DNA of 64,000 nucleotides. Origin: Oscillospiraceae bacterium. GTDB lineage: Bacteria > Bacillota > Clostridia > Oscillospirales > Oscillospiraceae. Both the position numbers and the translations under genes were made by a program. Shown one piece after another: positions 23,604-32,288 of this stretch. Below the pieces are notes generated by a model. That model saw nothing but the letters and a program-made list of their open reading frames with translations, ran no database searches and was not told the DNA's origin. The stretch spans positions 62,001-126,000 of the forward strand of contig CAJTEA010000001.1 in assembly GCA_910575265.1 (NCBI GenBank). The letters are read 5' to 3'. The stretch's first letter is position 1; each line of letters begins with the position of its first letter.

Positions 23604-25103
23604 TTACAAAGTATAAAAGGCTTTGATATCTGTTTTTTGCCCCAAAACCTTGTCCAGCCCGGACAGGTAATCGTGGGGATACTTGGGGTTGGTGAGCCGG
23701 AGGATTTTCCCGTCACCAATGAGCTTGGTCACGCCCCCCGCGCCCAGAGAGACGACGGTGTGCAGCTCCTCCATCATGACGATATTATACAGGCTTTCGG
23801 CGCTCGGTTTGGCCCAGCCCACGTTTTCCAGCGAGCCGGACATATATTTCTGCCGGTATAAATAATAAGGGAGATAACCTCTTGTTGTCAAGGCCTCCCG
23901 GGAAAAGTCCAGCATTTTGGACACTTCTTCCCCGCTGGGGAGCTGTTCCCGGTGTTCCATCAGGGCGGCCCCCTTTTTCAGGGCCAGGGTGTGGACGGTG
24001 ATATTCTCCGGGTCCAGCTCCAGCACCCCCTCCAGGGAACGGCGGAAGCCCTCGAAGCTGTCCCGGGGCAGGCCGGCGATCAGGTCCATGTTGATACAGT
24101 CGAAGCCCGCCGCCCGGGCCAGGGCATAAGCCTCCCGAATGTCCCCGGCGGAGTGCTTCCGACCGATGGCCTCCAGCACATGGTCCTCCAGGGTCTGGGG
24201 GTTGATGGACACCCGTCCTATCCGGTGCCGGGTTAAAACCTCCAGCTTCTCACGGGTGATGGTGTCGGGCCGGCCCGCCTCCACGGTGTATTCGGAACAG
24301 CCCTCCAGCGGGAGCGTATCCTCGCATTTAGACAGCAGTCGGTCCATCCGCTCCGCGCTCAAGGTGGTGGGGGTGCCGCCGCCCATGTAGAAGGAGCGGA
24401 TGGAAAGCCCCGCTTCCTTCAGCGTCCGGCCCGTATCCTCCAATTCCCGGAACAGGCCTTCCAGATAGGGCTCCACCAGCTTCAGGGTCCGGCCTACGTC
24501 GGCGGAGACAAAGGAGCAGTAGGCGCAGCGGGTGGGACAGAAGGGGATCCCGATGTAAAGGGAAACCTCCCGCGGGTCTAAAGACCGCTGTACGGCCAAA
24601 CTGGCCTGGGCACAGTCCACCGCCAGCTTCGCCCGCTCCGGGGAGACATGGTACTCCTTTTCCAGCTCTTGTTGCGCCTGCCTGAACGTTTTCCCGGCCA
24701 GCAGGGCCCGGGTGGGCAGTTTTACCGGACGCACCCCTGTCAGCGCCCCCCAGGGGGGCTCATGGCCCAGCAGGGCGGCGCCCGCCTTGTAAAAGGCCAG
24801 TTTTAAGGCGTGCTGGACGGTGTGGTAAACCTGTTCCGGGGGCCGGTTCAGCTCCTCGCTGGGGAATCGGGACACACCATTATAATATCCCTGGGGACGG
24901 AAAACCAGAACACTGATGTTGGTCAATTTCTTCCCCCGGTGGAGGGTGAACACCGCCGCGTTGTCCTCCTCCGCCAGATTCCGGGGACCCTCCGGGTACT
25001 CGGGCCGCTCCTCGGGAAAGAGCGTCAGCATCATCTGCTCGGCGGCGTAATGATACCGCTCTGGGGACCAGGGGAAATTGGACGTCTCAAAATACAGCTT
25101 CAT
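23604..25103 (-). CDS. hemZ: HemZ-like radical SAM coproporphyrinogen dehydrogenase
   Basis: 499 aa. The radical-SAM cluster motif is CPTRCAYC (CxxxCxxC, about residues 189-196), preceded by YIGIPF, with GGGTPTTL following as in HemN/HemZ. A 180-residue N-terminal extension (MKLYFETSNFPWSPERYHYA and GVRPVKLPTRALL) is typical of HemZ rather than HemN. Proposed function: oxygen-independent oxidation of coproporphyrinogen III. No other haem gene is present, and in many Clostridia HemZ homologues occur without a full pathway, so the real substrate may differ. Its ATG overlaps the upstream XRE gene stop by 4 nt. Confidence 0.85.
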   Translation of the reverse strand: MKLYFETSNFPWSPERYHYAAEQMMLTLFPEERPEYPEGPRNLAEEDNAAVFTLHRGKKLTNISVLVFRPQGYYNGVSRFPSEELNRPPEQVYHTVQHALKLAFYKAGAALLGHEPPWGALTGVRPVKLPTRALLAGKTFRQAQQELEKEYHVSPERAKLAVDCAQASLAVQRSLDPREVSLYIGIPFCPTRCAYCSFVSADVGRTLKLVEPYLEGLFRELEDTGRTLKEAGLSIRSFYMGGGTPTTLSAERMDRLLSKCEDTLPLEGCSEYTVEAGRPDTITREKLEVLTRHRIGRVSINPQTLEDHVLEAIGRKHSAGDIREAYALARAAGFDCINMDLIAGLPRDSFEGFRRSLEGVLELDPENITVHTLALKKGAALMEHREQLPSGEEVSKMLDFSREALTTRGYLPYYLYRQKYMSGSLENVGWAKPSAESLYNIVMMEELHTVVSLGAGGVTKLIGDGKILRLTNPKYPHDYLSGLDKVLGQKTDIKAFYTL

Positions 25104-25321
25104 GGCTGACGTTCCCTCGTCTCGCTGCGGCCAATGAGGTAGTCCATGCTGACATCGTAAAAATCAGCTAAAAAGATTAGATTGTGAAGCTCAGGAACGT
25201 GATGCCCCGATTCATAATATTGATATGCCCGCAGGGATTGCTTCAATAGCCCTGCAAGTTCAGGCTGTGTCATACGCTTTTCCTTGCGGAGCATTTTCAA
25301 TCGTTCACCTAAAATATCCAT
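25100..25321 (-). CDS. Small XRE-family regulator coupled to hemZ
   Basis: 73 aa from the ATG at 25321 (AAGGGG upstream). Almost the whole protein is an XRE helix-turn-helix: MTQPELAGLLKQSLRAYQYY with the end SMDYLIGRSETRERQP. It overlaps hemZ by ATGA, so both are made together. It faces the divergent small gene at 25391 across a 69-nt region with a consensus promoter and short inverted repeats, a typical place for its operator. Confidence 0.85.
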   Translation of the reverse strand: MDILGERLKMLRKEKRMTQPELAGLLKQSLRAYQYYESGHHVPELHNLIFLADFYDVSMDYLIGRSETRERQP

Positions 25322-25330
25322 AAAAACCCC

Positions 25331-25360
25331 TTGACACGAAAGTGTGATGCATGATATAAT
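25331..25360 (+). promoter_or_regulatory. Consensus promoter with inverted repeats, small gene 25391
   Basis: TTGACA (25331-25336), 18-nt spacer, TATAAT (25355-25360). The spacer starts inside the inverted repeat ACAC-GAAA-GTGT (25334-25345), and ATGCA/TGCAT copies flank the -10 region (25347-25375). These are candidate operators for the adjacent XRE protein. Confidence 0.8.
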
Positions 25361-25390
25361 GAATCTATAGTGCATGAAGAAGGAAACTCT

Positions 25391-25657
25391 ATGAATCAAA
25401 CTATACTACAAACTTTATTCGTAGACAACCCGGAAATTCCGGGAGAAATCGCTCAGTTTTGCGACAGCCTGCCGGAATACGTCCAAACAGAGCGGGAATA
25501 CGACCAGGCGGCACAGGAGCTGATGGAGCTCATCGGCTACGAGCGGTTCTCCCGCTTTGAGGAGGCGATGAACGCCCACCTATCCTGTGAGGTCCGGGCC
25601 CACTACCTCTTCGGCCTGGGCCTGCGCCGGGAGCTGTTGGCGGGCATGGCGGGGTAA
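25391..25657 (+). CDS. Small helical protein of unknown function
   Basis: 88 aa from the ATG at 25391, preceded by GAAGAAGGAAAC; an in-frame ATG at 25370 lies too close to the promoter. Acidic and helical, ending AHYLFGLGLRRELLAG. The ending and length resemble a group of small Clostridial proteins (I think of the DUF6809 type) that end in a GFRLGxRL helix; the frameshifted gene at 55166 appears to be another. No function is known to me. Consensus promoter, and a 1-nt gap to the convergent hydrolase gene. Confidence 0.8.
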   Translation: MNQTILQTLFVDNPEIPGEIAQFCDSLPEYVQTEREYDQAAQELMELIGYERFSRFEEAMNAHLSCEVRAHYLFGLGLRRELLAGMAG

Positions 25658-25658
25658 T

Positions 25659-26270
25659 TTACTTCATCGCCATTTGCAGGTAGGGGTTGTACTTCCGCTC
25701 GTTGTCCATAGTGGAGGTTCCCATGTGTCCGGGGAGGACGTGAAAGTCGCCCTCCAGCTGGCCCAGCCGCTTGAGGGAGGCCATAATCTCCGCCTCGCTG
25801 CCGCCGGGCAGGTCGGTGCGGCCCATGGAGCCGGCGAACAGGGTGTCGCCGCAGAACAGAGCGTTCCCCACCTTGAGGGTGACCGAGCCGGGGGAATGGC
25901 CCGGGGTATGGAGCACCTCAATGGTGAGGGCGCCAAGGGACAGGGTATCCCCCTCGTCGTAGAATTGCAGCCCCTCCATCTCCCCTGACAGGGGGAAAAT
26001 ACGGCTGCCCGCGCCGTCGGCGTCAGCCTTGTGAATATAGACCGCCGCGTCCGGATATACCCGGTGCAGCGCGGGCACGGCTGTGGTGTGGTCATAGTGT
26101 CCGTGTGTCAGGAGAATATACTTTACACCCATGCCCGTCTCTTCAATGGCCTGTTGAATCAGCTCCGGCTCATCGCCGGGGTCGATGACCGCCAGCTGAC
26201 TGCTGTCCGGGTCCATGAGAAAATAACAGTTGGTGCCAATGGCTCCCACCTGCATTACTTTGACCTTCAT
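25659..26270 (-). CDS. Metallo-beta-lactamase-fold hydrolase, glyoxalase II-like
   Basis: 203 aa. Metal-binding THGHYDHT (HxHxDH, about residues 55-62), then HTPGHSPGSV (His about 132), FCGDTLF (Asp about 152) and LPGHMG (His about 188), the full ligand set. The start MKVKVMQVGAIGTNCYFL is typical of the YcbL/GloB2 group. It probably hydrolyses a thioester such as a lactoyl-thiol; exact substrate unknown. Cytoplasmic. A methylglyoxal link with the MgsA-like gene 24 kb away is not supported by context. It ends 1 nt from the convergent small gene. Confidence 0.85.
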   Translation of the reverse strand: MKVKVMQVGAIGTNCYFLMDPDSSQLAVIDPGDEPELIQQAIEETGMGVKYILLTHGHYDHTTAVPALHRVYPDAAVYIHKADADGAGSRIFPLSGEMEGLQFYDEGDTLSLGALTIEVLHTPGHSPGSVTLKVGNALFCGDTLFAGSMGRTDLPGGSEAEIMASLKRLGQLEGDFHVLPGHMGTSTMDNERKYNPYLQMAMK

Positions 26271-26288
26271 GCAATACCTCCCACTTGG

Positions 26289-26687
26289 TTAAAAAAAGCT
26301 TTCGTAGCCGGACAGGTCCAGAGGTTTTCTTTGAAAAGCCTGCTCAAATATCCCAATCACGGTGTCCAAATCCTTCCAGTGGTAACACCGCTCCATCAGT
26401 GCCGGACCGGATTCCCCGCTCCAGCCGACGCCGACGATATAGTTGTCTTTATTAGGCCCCTTTAAGGCGATGGCGCTTTGGATGTACCAGTAGTGTTCGT
26501 CGTTTTTGGGGTCCTTCTGCTCCAGAATCAGAAAACTGTCGCTGTCCGGATACAGCTCGGCCAAATCATACTCAATGTTCTCCCAGGTAAAATCCCGCAG
26601 GATATTCCCGCCCTCGCTGAGCGTCCAGGGCCAATCCGGATGGGGTTGACTGGGGTCCGCTTTCTTTTTGCCAAAGAGAAAGCCCAT
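26289..26687 (-). CDS. Hypothetical protein
   Basis: 132 aa from the ATG at 26687, 7 nt after GGAGGG. Rich in Trp, Asp and Tyr, with no signal peptide or TM segment. The middle (EHYWYIQSAIALKGPNKDNY) and the end (WKDLDTVIGIFEQAFQRKP) suggest a compact alpha/beta domain. I recognise no family. It lies 13 nt after dtd and 18 nt before the hydrolase gene, so it is probably transcribed with recJ-relA-dtd. Confidence 0.75.
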   Translation of the reverse strand: MGFLFGKKKADPSQPHPDWPWTLSEGGNILRDFTWENIEYDLAELYPDSDSFLILEQKDPKNDEHYWYIQSAIALKGPNKDNYIVGVGWSGESGPALMERCYHWKDLDTVIGIFEQAFQRKPLDLSGYESFF

Positions 26688-26700
26688 AGGTAAACCCTCC

Positions 26701-27144
26701 TTATGATTTATCCGTGTCAAACAGAATGGTCACCGGACCGTCGTTGACCGAGGCCACCCGCATGTCCGCGCCGAACTGGCCGTGTTCCACCCGAAAGCCC
26801 CGGCCGCGGCATTGGTCCAGAAAGCGCTCGTACAGAGGAATTGCCAAATCCGGTTTTGCGGCGTGGGAGAAGCCGGGGCGGCGGGAGGAGGTGTCGGCGT
26901 ACAGGGTGAACTGGGACACCACCAGCAGCGAACCGCCCACTTGCTCCAGATTCCGGTTCATTTTGCCGTTTTCATCCTCAAAGACCCGCAGATTGCAGAC
27001 CTTTTCCGCTAATTTATCACAGACGGCCTCACTGTCCTCCGGGCCCACGCCCAGCAGGACCAGGAAGCCTTGTTCAATAGCCCCCTCCACTCTGCCGCCG
27101 ATGGTGACGGAGGCGGAGGTGACGCGGGTCACGACAGCTCTCAT
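26701..27144 (-). CDS. dtd: D-aminoacyl-tRNA deacylase
   Basis: 147 aa, normal length. It removes D-amino acids (and glycine from tRNA-Ala) from mischarged tRNA. Family motifs: start MRAVVTRVTSASVTI, the catalytic-region SQFTLYAD (about residues 78-85), and the cross-subunit NDGPVTI near the C-terminus. It follows relA by 7 nt; the relA-dtd pairing is common in Firmicutes. Confidence 0.95.
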   Translation of the reverse strand: MRAVVTRVTSASVTIGGRVEGAIEQGFLVLLGVGPEDSEAVCDKLAEKVCNLRVFEDENGKMNRNLEQVGGSLLVVSQFTLYADTSSRRPGFSHAAKPDLAIPLYERFLDQCRGRGFRVEHGQFGADMRVASVNDGPVTILFDTDKS

Positions 27145-27151
27145 AATACAC

Positions 27152-29389
27152 TCACTTTCCGGACGCCCTGGCCACATGGTACACGCCCTGAATATTGTTC
27201 AGCTTGCTGATGACCCCCTCCAGCTCACCCTTGTCCTTTACATTCACCACAATGCCGATGGTGGCGTGGCCGTCGGGCATGGAGCGGGCGGACAGGGCGG
27301 ACACCCGCACCTTGGCGGTAGACAGGGCCATAGCCACATCCAGGGTCAGGTCGTTCCGGTCCTTGGCAAACAGCTCCAGGGAGGTCGTGTAGTTGGGCAG
27401 CTTGCTCTCCACCCAGGATACCTTGACCCAGCGGTCCGCCTCCTCGGGCTTGCGCCGGTCGGGGGCGGCGTTGGGGCAGTCGGCCCGGTGGACGGACACG
27501 CCGTAGCCCCGGGTGATAAAGCCAATCACCGGGTCCCCAGGGACAGGGGTGCAGCACTTGGCGAACTTTACCAGGCAGTTGCCCAGCCCCTCCACAATGA
27601 TGCCGGAATCGGAGTGTTTCGGTTTGACCGCTCCGTGGGCCTCGGAGGGGGCGGCGTTGCCGGGCATGATGACGCTCTCCTCCAGGGAGCGGGCGGCGGC
27701 GGCCGCTTTCTCCGCCTGGAGCCGGCCCAGCCGCTGCATCTCCTCCCGGATACGGGCCACCGACTTGGAGGCGGTGGTGCCGCCGTAGCCGATGGCGGCG
27801 TAAAGCTCGTCCAGGGTGCCGCAGCGCAGCTTGTGGAGGATGTGGGGCAGCACCTCGTCGGCGGTGATGGCGGACAGGGGGATTTTGGTGTGCTTCAGCT
27901 CAGCGTCAAAGGCGGCCCGCCCGGTGGCGATGTTCTCCTCCCGGCGCTCCCTCTTGAACCACTGGCGGATCTTGTTCCGGGCCTCGTTGGACTTGCACAG
28001 CTTCAGCCAGTCCCGGCTGGGGCCCTTGGCGGATTTGGAGGTGAGCACCTCCACGATGTCCCCATTGGACAGCTTGTAATCGTAAGGCACCATCCGCCCG
28101 TTGACCCGGGCACCCACCATGGTGTTGCCGATGGCGGAGTGGATGTTGTAGGCGAAGTCGATGGGGGTGGCTCCGTTGGGCAGGCTTTTCACGTCCCCGT
28201 TGGGGGTGAAGACGAACACCTCGTCGGCGAAGAGGTCCACCTTCAGGGTGGATACAAACTCCTCCGCGTCGGCGTCCTGCTGACTCTCCAGCAGCCTGCG
28301 CACCCACTCAAATTCCTGCTCGGTGCCCAGGTTTTTGTTGGCCATCCCCTGCTTGTACTTCCAATGGGCGGCGATGCCGTACTCAGCGGTCTGGTGCATC
28401 TCCCAGGTGCGGATCTGCACCTCAAAGGGGATACCCTCCCGGCCAATCACCGTGGTGTGGAGGGATTGATACATGTTGGGCTTGGGGGTGCCGATGTAGT
28501 CCTTGAACCGGCCCAGCACCGGCTTGAACATGTCGTGGATGCAGCCCAGCACGTTGTAGCACTCCGGGATGTCGCTGACAATCACCCGGAAGGCGTACAG
28601 GTCAAAAATCTCGTCCAGCGTCTTGTTCTGGGCGAACATTTTCCGGTAAATGGAATAAATGTGCTTGACCCGGCCGTAGATGGTGGAGTGGATGCCCTCC
28701 TGGCCCAGGCGCCGCTCGATGCGCCGCTGAATCCCCGCCAGAAATTCCTCGTGGGTGGAGGAGCGCTCAGTAAGCTCGTCCTCGATCTCCCTGTAGCCCA
28801 CCGGATCCAGATAGCGCAGGGACAGGTCCTCCAGCTCCCACTTGATCTTCTGCATACCTAAGCGGTGGGCGATGGGGGCGTAAATCTCCATGGTTTCCAG
28901 GGACTTTTCCCGCTGCTTCCGGGGGGACTGGTACTCCATGGTGCGCATGTTGTGCAGCCGGTCGCAGACCTTGATGAGGATCACCCGGATGTCCCGGCTC
29001 ATGGCAATGAGCATCTTGCGCAGATTTTCCATCTGCTCCTCTTCCTTGGTGACAAACTGCATCTTGGTCAGCTTGGTAACCCCCTCCACCAGCTCAGCCA
29101 CGGTGGGGTTAAACTTTTTCGCGATCTCCTCATGGGTGGAGGCGGTGTCCTCAATGCAGTCGTGGAGCAGGGCGGCCACCACCGCGTCCATGTCCAGCTC
29201 CAGGTCGGCCACAATCTCCGCCACAGCGATGGGGTGGATGATATAGGGCTCGCCGCTTTTGCGCAGCTGCCCGTGGTGGGCGGTATCGGCGTAGGTAAAG
29301 GCGTCAAACAGCCGCTGAGTATCCAGATTGGGGGTATAGGTCAGCACCTTTTTTTCCAGCGCGTGATAGCGCTCCAAAATGGGGTCCAT
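27152..29389 (-). CDS. relA: Bifunctional (p)ppGpp synthetase/hydrolase Rel
   Basis: 745 aa, full-length Rel. The HD hydrolase domain has HHGQLRKSGEPYIIHP, and the catalytic LLHDCIED (75-81) is intact, so (p)ppGpp hydrolysis is expected. The synthetase domain carries YQSLHTTVIG (about 310). The TGS domain follows (VFVFTPNGDVKSLPNGATPI, about 398-417), then a CC-type zinc region (KFAKCCTPVPGD) and a C-terminal ACT domain. This is the stringent-response regulator. It lies between recJ (9 nt) and dtd (7 nt). Confidence 0.96.
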   Translation of the reverse strand: MDPILERYHALEKKVLTYTPNLDTQRLFDAFTYADTAHHGQLRKSGEPYIIHPIAVAEIVADLELDMDAVVAALLHDCIEDTASTHEEIAKKFNPTVAELVEGVTKLTKMQFVTKEEEQMENLRKMLIAMSRDIRVILIKVCDRLHNMRTMEYQSPRKQREKSLETMEIYAPIAHRLGMQKIKWELEDLSLRYLDPVGYREIEDELTERSSTHEEFLAGIQRRIERRLGQEGIHSTIYGRVKHIYSIYRKMFAQNKTLDEIFDLYAFRVIVSDIPECYNVLGCIHDMFKPVLGRFKDYIGTPKPNMYQSLHTTVIGREGIPFEVQIRTWEMHQTAEYGIAAHWKYKQGMANKNLGTEQEFEWVRRLLESQQDADAEEFVSTLKVDLFADEVFVFTPNGDVKSLPNGATPIDFAYNIHSAIGNTMVGARVNGRMVPYDYKLSNGDIVEVLTSKSAKGPSRDWLKLCKSNEARNKIRQWFKRERREENIATGRAAFDAELKHTKIPLSAITADEVLPHILHKLRCGTLDELYAAIGYGGTTASKSVARIREEMQRLGRLQAEKAAAAARSLEESVIMPGNAAPSEAHGAVKPKHSDSGIIVEGLGNCLVKFAKCCTPVPGDPVIGFITRGYGVSVHRADCPNAAPDRRKPEEADRWVKVSWVESKLPNYTTSLELFAKDRNDLTLDVAMALSTAKVRVSALSARSMPDGHATIGIVVNVKDKGELEGVISKLNNIQGVYHVARASGK

Positions 29390-29398
29390 AATGTCACC

Positions 29399-31462
29399 TC
29401 AGTTGTCTAATATCGCCCGCAGCCGCCGGATGATATCGGAGGCCTCCAAATCCACCTTATGCTCCACCTGGCGCAGGATGATCTGGACGCGGTCGGTGCG
29501 GCGGTTGAGCTCGATCAGGCCCCGCTCCTCCAGAACCTCCAGGCAGAGCATGGTGCGGGCGGGCACCTCCCGCTGGCGGGTGGCCCGGGAGACAGCCCGG
29601 GCGATCCGGGCGGGGGTGTCCTCCACCACGGTGCAGCCGGTGGACTGGCGCTCCAGCCAGCGGTACAGACCTACAAAATCCCGGCGTTCGGGCAGGAGAA
29701 AGCGGGCCTCCTCGCAGGTAAGGAGTTCCCCCTGGCGGTACTTGTCATAGATGGCCTGCTCCAGCTGGGCCCGGGAGGGGGCCAGACGCAGGTCCACCAC
29801 CTGGAGCTGGACCGACCGCATCCCCCGGAAGTCGTTAATCTGGGGGTAAAACACCACATCCGCCCGGCAGCCGGGGAACAGGCCCAGCTCAGCCCCCTGG
29901 CTGGAGAAATAAATGGCGTCCAGAGAGACGCCCCGGGACTCCAGCCGCAGCTTCAGGTGGCGGCCCCGGCCTACCTGGGTCATGGTGTGCACCTGTGCCC
30001 CCTGAAGGAGGAACACCGGCCGGGGATTGCCCGTGCCGCAGGGCTCCAGCAGCTCCAAGGATTCCACCGCCTCCACCGTCAGGTGCTGGGGGGCGACGGC
30101 CAGATCAATATCCAGAACAGAGGGCAGCTCCTTCCCGTGGCAGCGCTCCGCCACCAGACTGCGCAGAGTCAGGGCCAGGGCGGGAATCTTGTCTTCCCGC
30201 ACGGTAAAACCGGCGGCCAAAGCGTGACCGCCGAAATTTTCCAGCAGATCGGAGCAGGAGGACAGCAGCTCAAACAGGTTTACATCCCCCCAGGACCGGC
30301 AGGATCCCTTGCCCATGCCGCCGTCCAGACAGATCATAAAACAGGGACAGGCGTATTTCTCCGCCAGGCGGGAGGCCACAATGCCCACCACCCCCTGATG
30401 CCACTGGCTTCCGGCCAGCACAATGGCCCCTTGCTGGGGGTGCTCGTCCAGGCTTTGGACGCACTGCTGAAAAATTTCTCCCTCAATCGTCTGCCGGGTC
30501 CGGTTGAGCTCGCACAGCCGCGCGGCCAGCTCATCCGCCCGGGCAGGGTCTTTTGTCAGGAAAAGCTCCACCGCCACCTCCGCCTGACCCATCCGGCCGG
30601 AGGCGTTGATACGGGGGGCCAGGGTGTAGCCTACCGAGACGGAGGTGACCGGCTTGTCCTCCAGACCGGCGCACCGGATCAGGCTGGCGAAGCCCAGCCG
30701 CCGGGGCGGGTCCAGCTTTTGCAGCCCCAGGCTGACAATAGCCCGGTTGGCCCCCGTCATAGGCATCACGTCGGCCACTGTGCCCACGGCGGCCAGATCG
30801 CAGACCTCATCGAAAATCCCAGGGGCCTCCTGAGGCCCGGCCACAGCCAGGGCCAGCATCAGAGCCACGCCCACCCCGGCCAGCCCCTTGAAGGGGTAGG
30901 GACAGTCCGGCCGGTGGGGGTCCACCACCGCCGCGGCGGGGGGAAGGACATCCTTGCAGGCGTGGTGGTCGGTAATTACCACGTCGATGCCCAGGCTGTT
31001 GGCCAGGGCTGTTTCCTCTACGGCGGTAATGCCGCAGTCCACCGTAATGATGAGGGCGACGCCCTGCCGGGCCAGGTAGGCCACCGCCTCCGGATTCAAA
31101 CCGTAGCCCTCCTCCAGACGGCTGGGGATGTAGGGGATAGCCCGCCCGCCCCGCGCGGTAAAAAACTGGGTGAGCAGACAGGTGGAGGTGATGCCGTCTA
31201 CATCGTAGTCGCCATAGACCGCGATCTGTTCCCCACGCTCCAGGGCCAGCCGGATCCGCCGGACGGCTTTGTCCATGTCCCGCAGCAGCATGGGGTCGGG
31301 GATGGGCTCACCGGAGGGGGAGAGCAGCCGGCGGGCGTCCTCCGGGCTGGTCACTCCCCGGGCGGACAAGAGCCCGGCCAGCAGCGGAGACAGTCCCGCC
31401 TGCTCCAGGGCCAGCCGCCCCTCCGGACAGGGAGCGGCCACCTGCCATTGCCTGTATTTCAT
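29399..31462 (-). CDS. recJ: Single-stranded-DNA exonuclease RecJ
   Basis: 687 aa. DHH-family phosphoesterase motifs: VYGDYDVDGITSTCLL (about residues 78-93), DCGITAVEE, VVITDHHACKD (DHH) and the DHHA1 domain with GNPRPVF-type OB-fold C-terminus. The 5'-to-3' ssDNA exonuclease acts in RecF-pathway recombination and mismatch repair. First gene of recJ-relA-dtd, with its own promoter and a ribosome site GGGAGGTG. The last 120 residues form a C-terminal domain beyond E. coli RecJ, usual in Firmicutes. Confidence 0.95.
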   Translation of the reverse strand: MKYRQWQVAAPCPEGRLALEQAGLSPLLAGLLSARGVTSPEDARRLLSPSGEPIPDPMLLRDMDKAVRRIRLALERGEQIAVYGDYDVDGITSTCLLTQFFTARGGRAIPYIPSRLEEGYGLNPEAVAYLARQGVALIITVDCGITAVEETALANSLGIDVVITDHHACKDVLPPAAAVVDPHRPDCPYPFKGLAGVGVALMLALAVAGPQEAPGIFDEVCDLAAVGTVADVMPMTGANRAIVSLGLQKLDPPRRLGFASLIRCAGLEDKPVTSVSVGYTLAPRINASGRMGQAEVAVELFLTKDPARADELAARLCELNRTRQTIEGEIFQQCVQSLDEHPQQGAIVLAGSQWHQGVVGIVASRLAEKYACPCFMICLDGGMGKGSCRSWGDVNLFELLSSCSDLLENFGGHALAAGFTVREDKIPALALTLRSLVAERCHGKELPSVLDIDLAVAPQHLTVEAVESLELLEPCGTGNPRPVFLLQGAQVHTMTQVGRGRHLKLRLESRGVSLDAIYFSSQGAELGLFPGCRADVVFYPQINDFRGMRSVQLQVVDLRLAPSRAQLEQAIYDKYRQGELLTCEEARFLLPERRDFVGLYRWLERQSTGCTVVEDTPARIARAVSRATRQREVPARTMLCLEVLEERGLIELNRRTDRVQIILRQVEHKVDLEASDIIRRLRAILDN

Positions 31463-31528
31463 CGGTGGTCACCTCCCGCCCAGTTGATGCGCGCCCCAGA
31501 GAGCGCATGGTCACACGTTAACTTACCT

Positions 31529-31558
31529 ATTATAGCACAGGGACATGGGCTGTTTCAA
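31529..31558 (-). promoter_or_regulatory. Sigma-A promoter of recJ-relA-dtd
   Basis: Minus strand TTGAAA (31558-31553), 18-nt spacer, TATAAT (31534-31529). The leader holds a short hairpin (ATGCGC/GCGCAT, 31486-31508). Confidence 0.75.
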
Positions 31559-31570
31559 GATAAAATAGAA

Positions 31571-31615
31571 AAACACCCGCTCCTGAGCGGATTTTCCGGC
31601 CAGAAGCGGGTGTTT
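31571..31615 (-). terminator. Intrinsic terminator after lepB
   Basis: On the minus strand AAACACCCGCT (31615-31605) pairs with AGCGGGTGTTT (31581-31571), followed by T-rich sequence. Both arms end in A or T runs, so it may work in either direction. Confidence 0.85.
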
Positions 31616-31620
31616 TTTTC

Positions 31621-32226
31621 TTATACAGCGCCAAAGCGGCCTGTGGGCCACAGGGCAAAGACCGCCTTGCCCAGCACATAGCCGGTATCAATGGTACCGA
31701 GCTGGGAATCCCGGCTGTCGGTGGAGTGGTTGCGATTGTCTCCCATGACAAAGATGGAGCCCTCGGGGACCTCCCAGTGGGTCTGCTGCATGGTGGGGTA
31801 ATAGGGGAGATACATCTCCTCGGGCAGATAGGGCTCCTCCAGGGGCCGCGCGTCCACATAGACGGTGCCAGTGCTGTAGTCGATGTCCACTGTCTGTCCC
31901 CCGATGGCGATGACCCGCTTGACGATCGCCCTGGGCTCGGTCCATCCAGGCAGCAGAACGGGGGTCTTATTCAACACCACAATATCCCCCTGGGCCGGGG
32001 TATAGCCCAGAGACCAGATGAGCATAATCTCGCCGTTTTGCAGGGTGTTGTCCATGGAATCTCCATCCACCCGGGTAAGGCGGGCCACGCAGTTGAACAG
32101 CACCACCGCCGCCACCACACAGCCCAGAAAGAGCTGGAGCCACTCGTACAGCTCCGCGCCGGGGCGGCGGGGCGCTTCCTCCTCCGGGTTCTCCGTCTCC
32201 GGGGACGGGTCCTTGTATTCGTCCAT
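31621..32226 (-). CDS. lepB: Signal peptidase I
   Basis: 201 aa S26 serine protease that cleaves signal peptides at the outer face of the membrane. One N-terminal TM (about 30-50), then the catalytic Ser57 in DGDSM and Lys103 in AIVKRVIAIGG, and the conserved GDNRNHSTDSR box (about 162-172). The cytoplasmic N-terminus is acidic and Pro/Glu-rich. It is monocistronic: its own consensus promoter starts right at the end of the upstream yhaN-like gene, and a terminator follows. Confidence 0.95.
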   Translation of the reverse strand: MDEYKDPSPETENPEEEAPRRPGAELYEWLQLFLGCVVAAVVLFNCVARLTRVDGDSMDNTLQNGEIMLIWSLGYTPAQGDIVVLNKTPVLLPGWTEPRAIVKRVIAIGGQTVDIDYSTGTVYVDARPLEEPYLPEEMYLPYYPTMQQTHWEVPEGSIFVMGDNRNHSTDSRDSQLGTIDTGYVLGKAVFALWPTGRFGAV

Positions 32227-32259
32227 TGGGTATCCTCTTTTCCTAGTGTCGTGTCTGGT

Positions 32260-32288
32260 ATTATAACCGGTTTCCGGGGAAATTGCAA
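32260..32288 (-). promoter_or_regulatory. Sigma-A promoter of lepB
   Basis: Minus strand TTGCAA (32288-32283), 17-nt spacer, TATAAT (32265-32260). The -35 box abuts the stop codon of the upstream gene. Confidence 0.75.
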
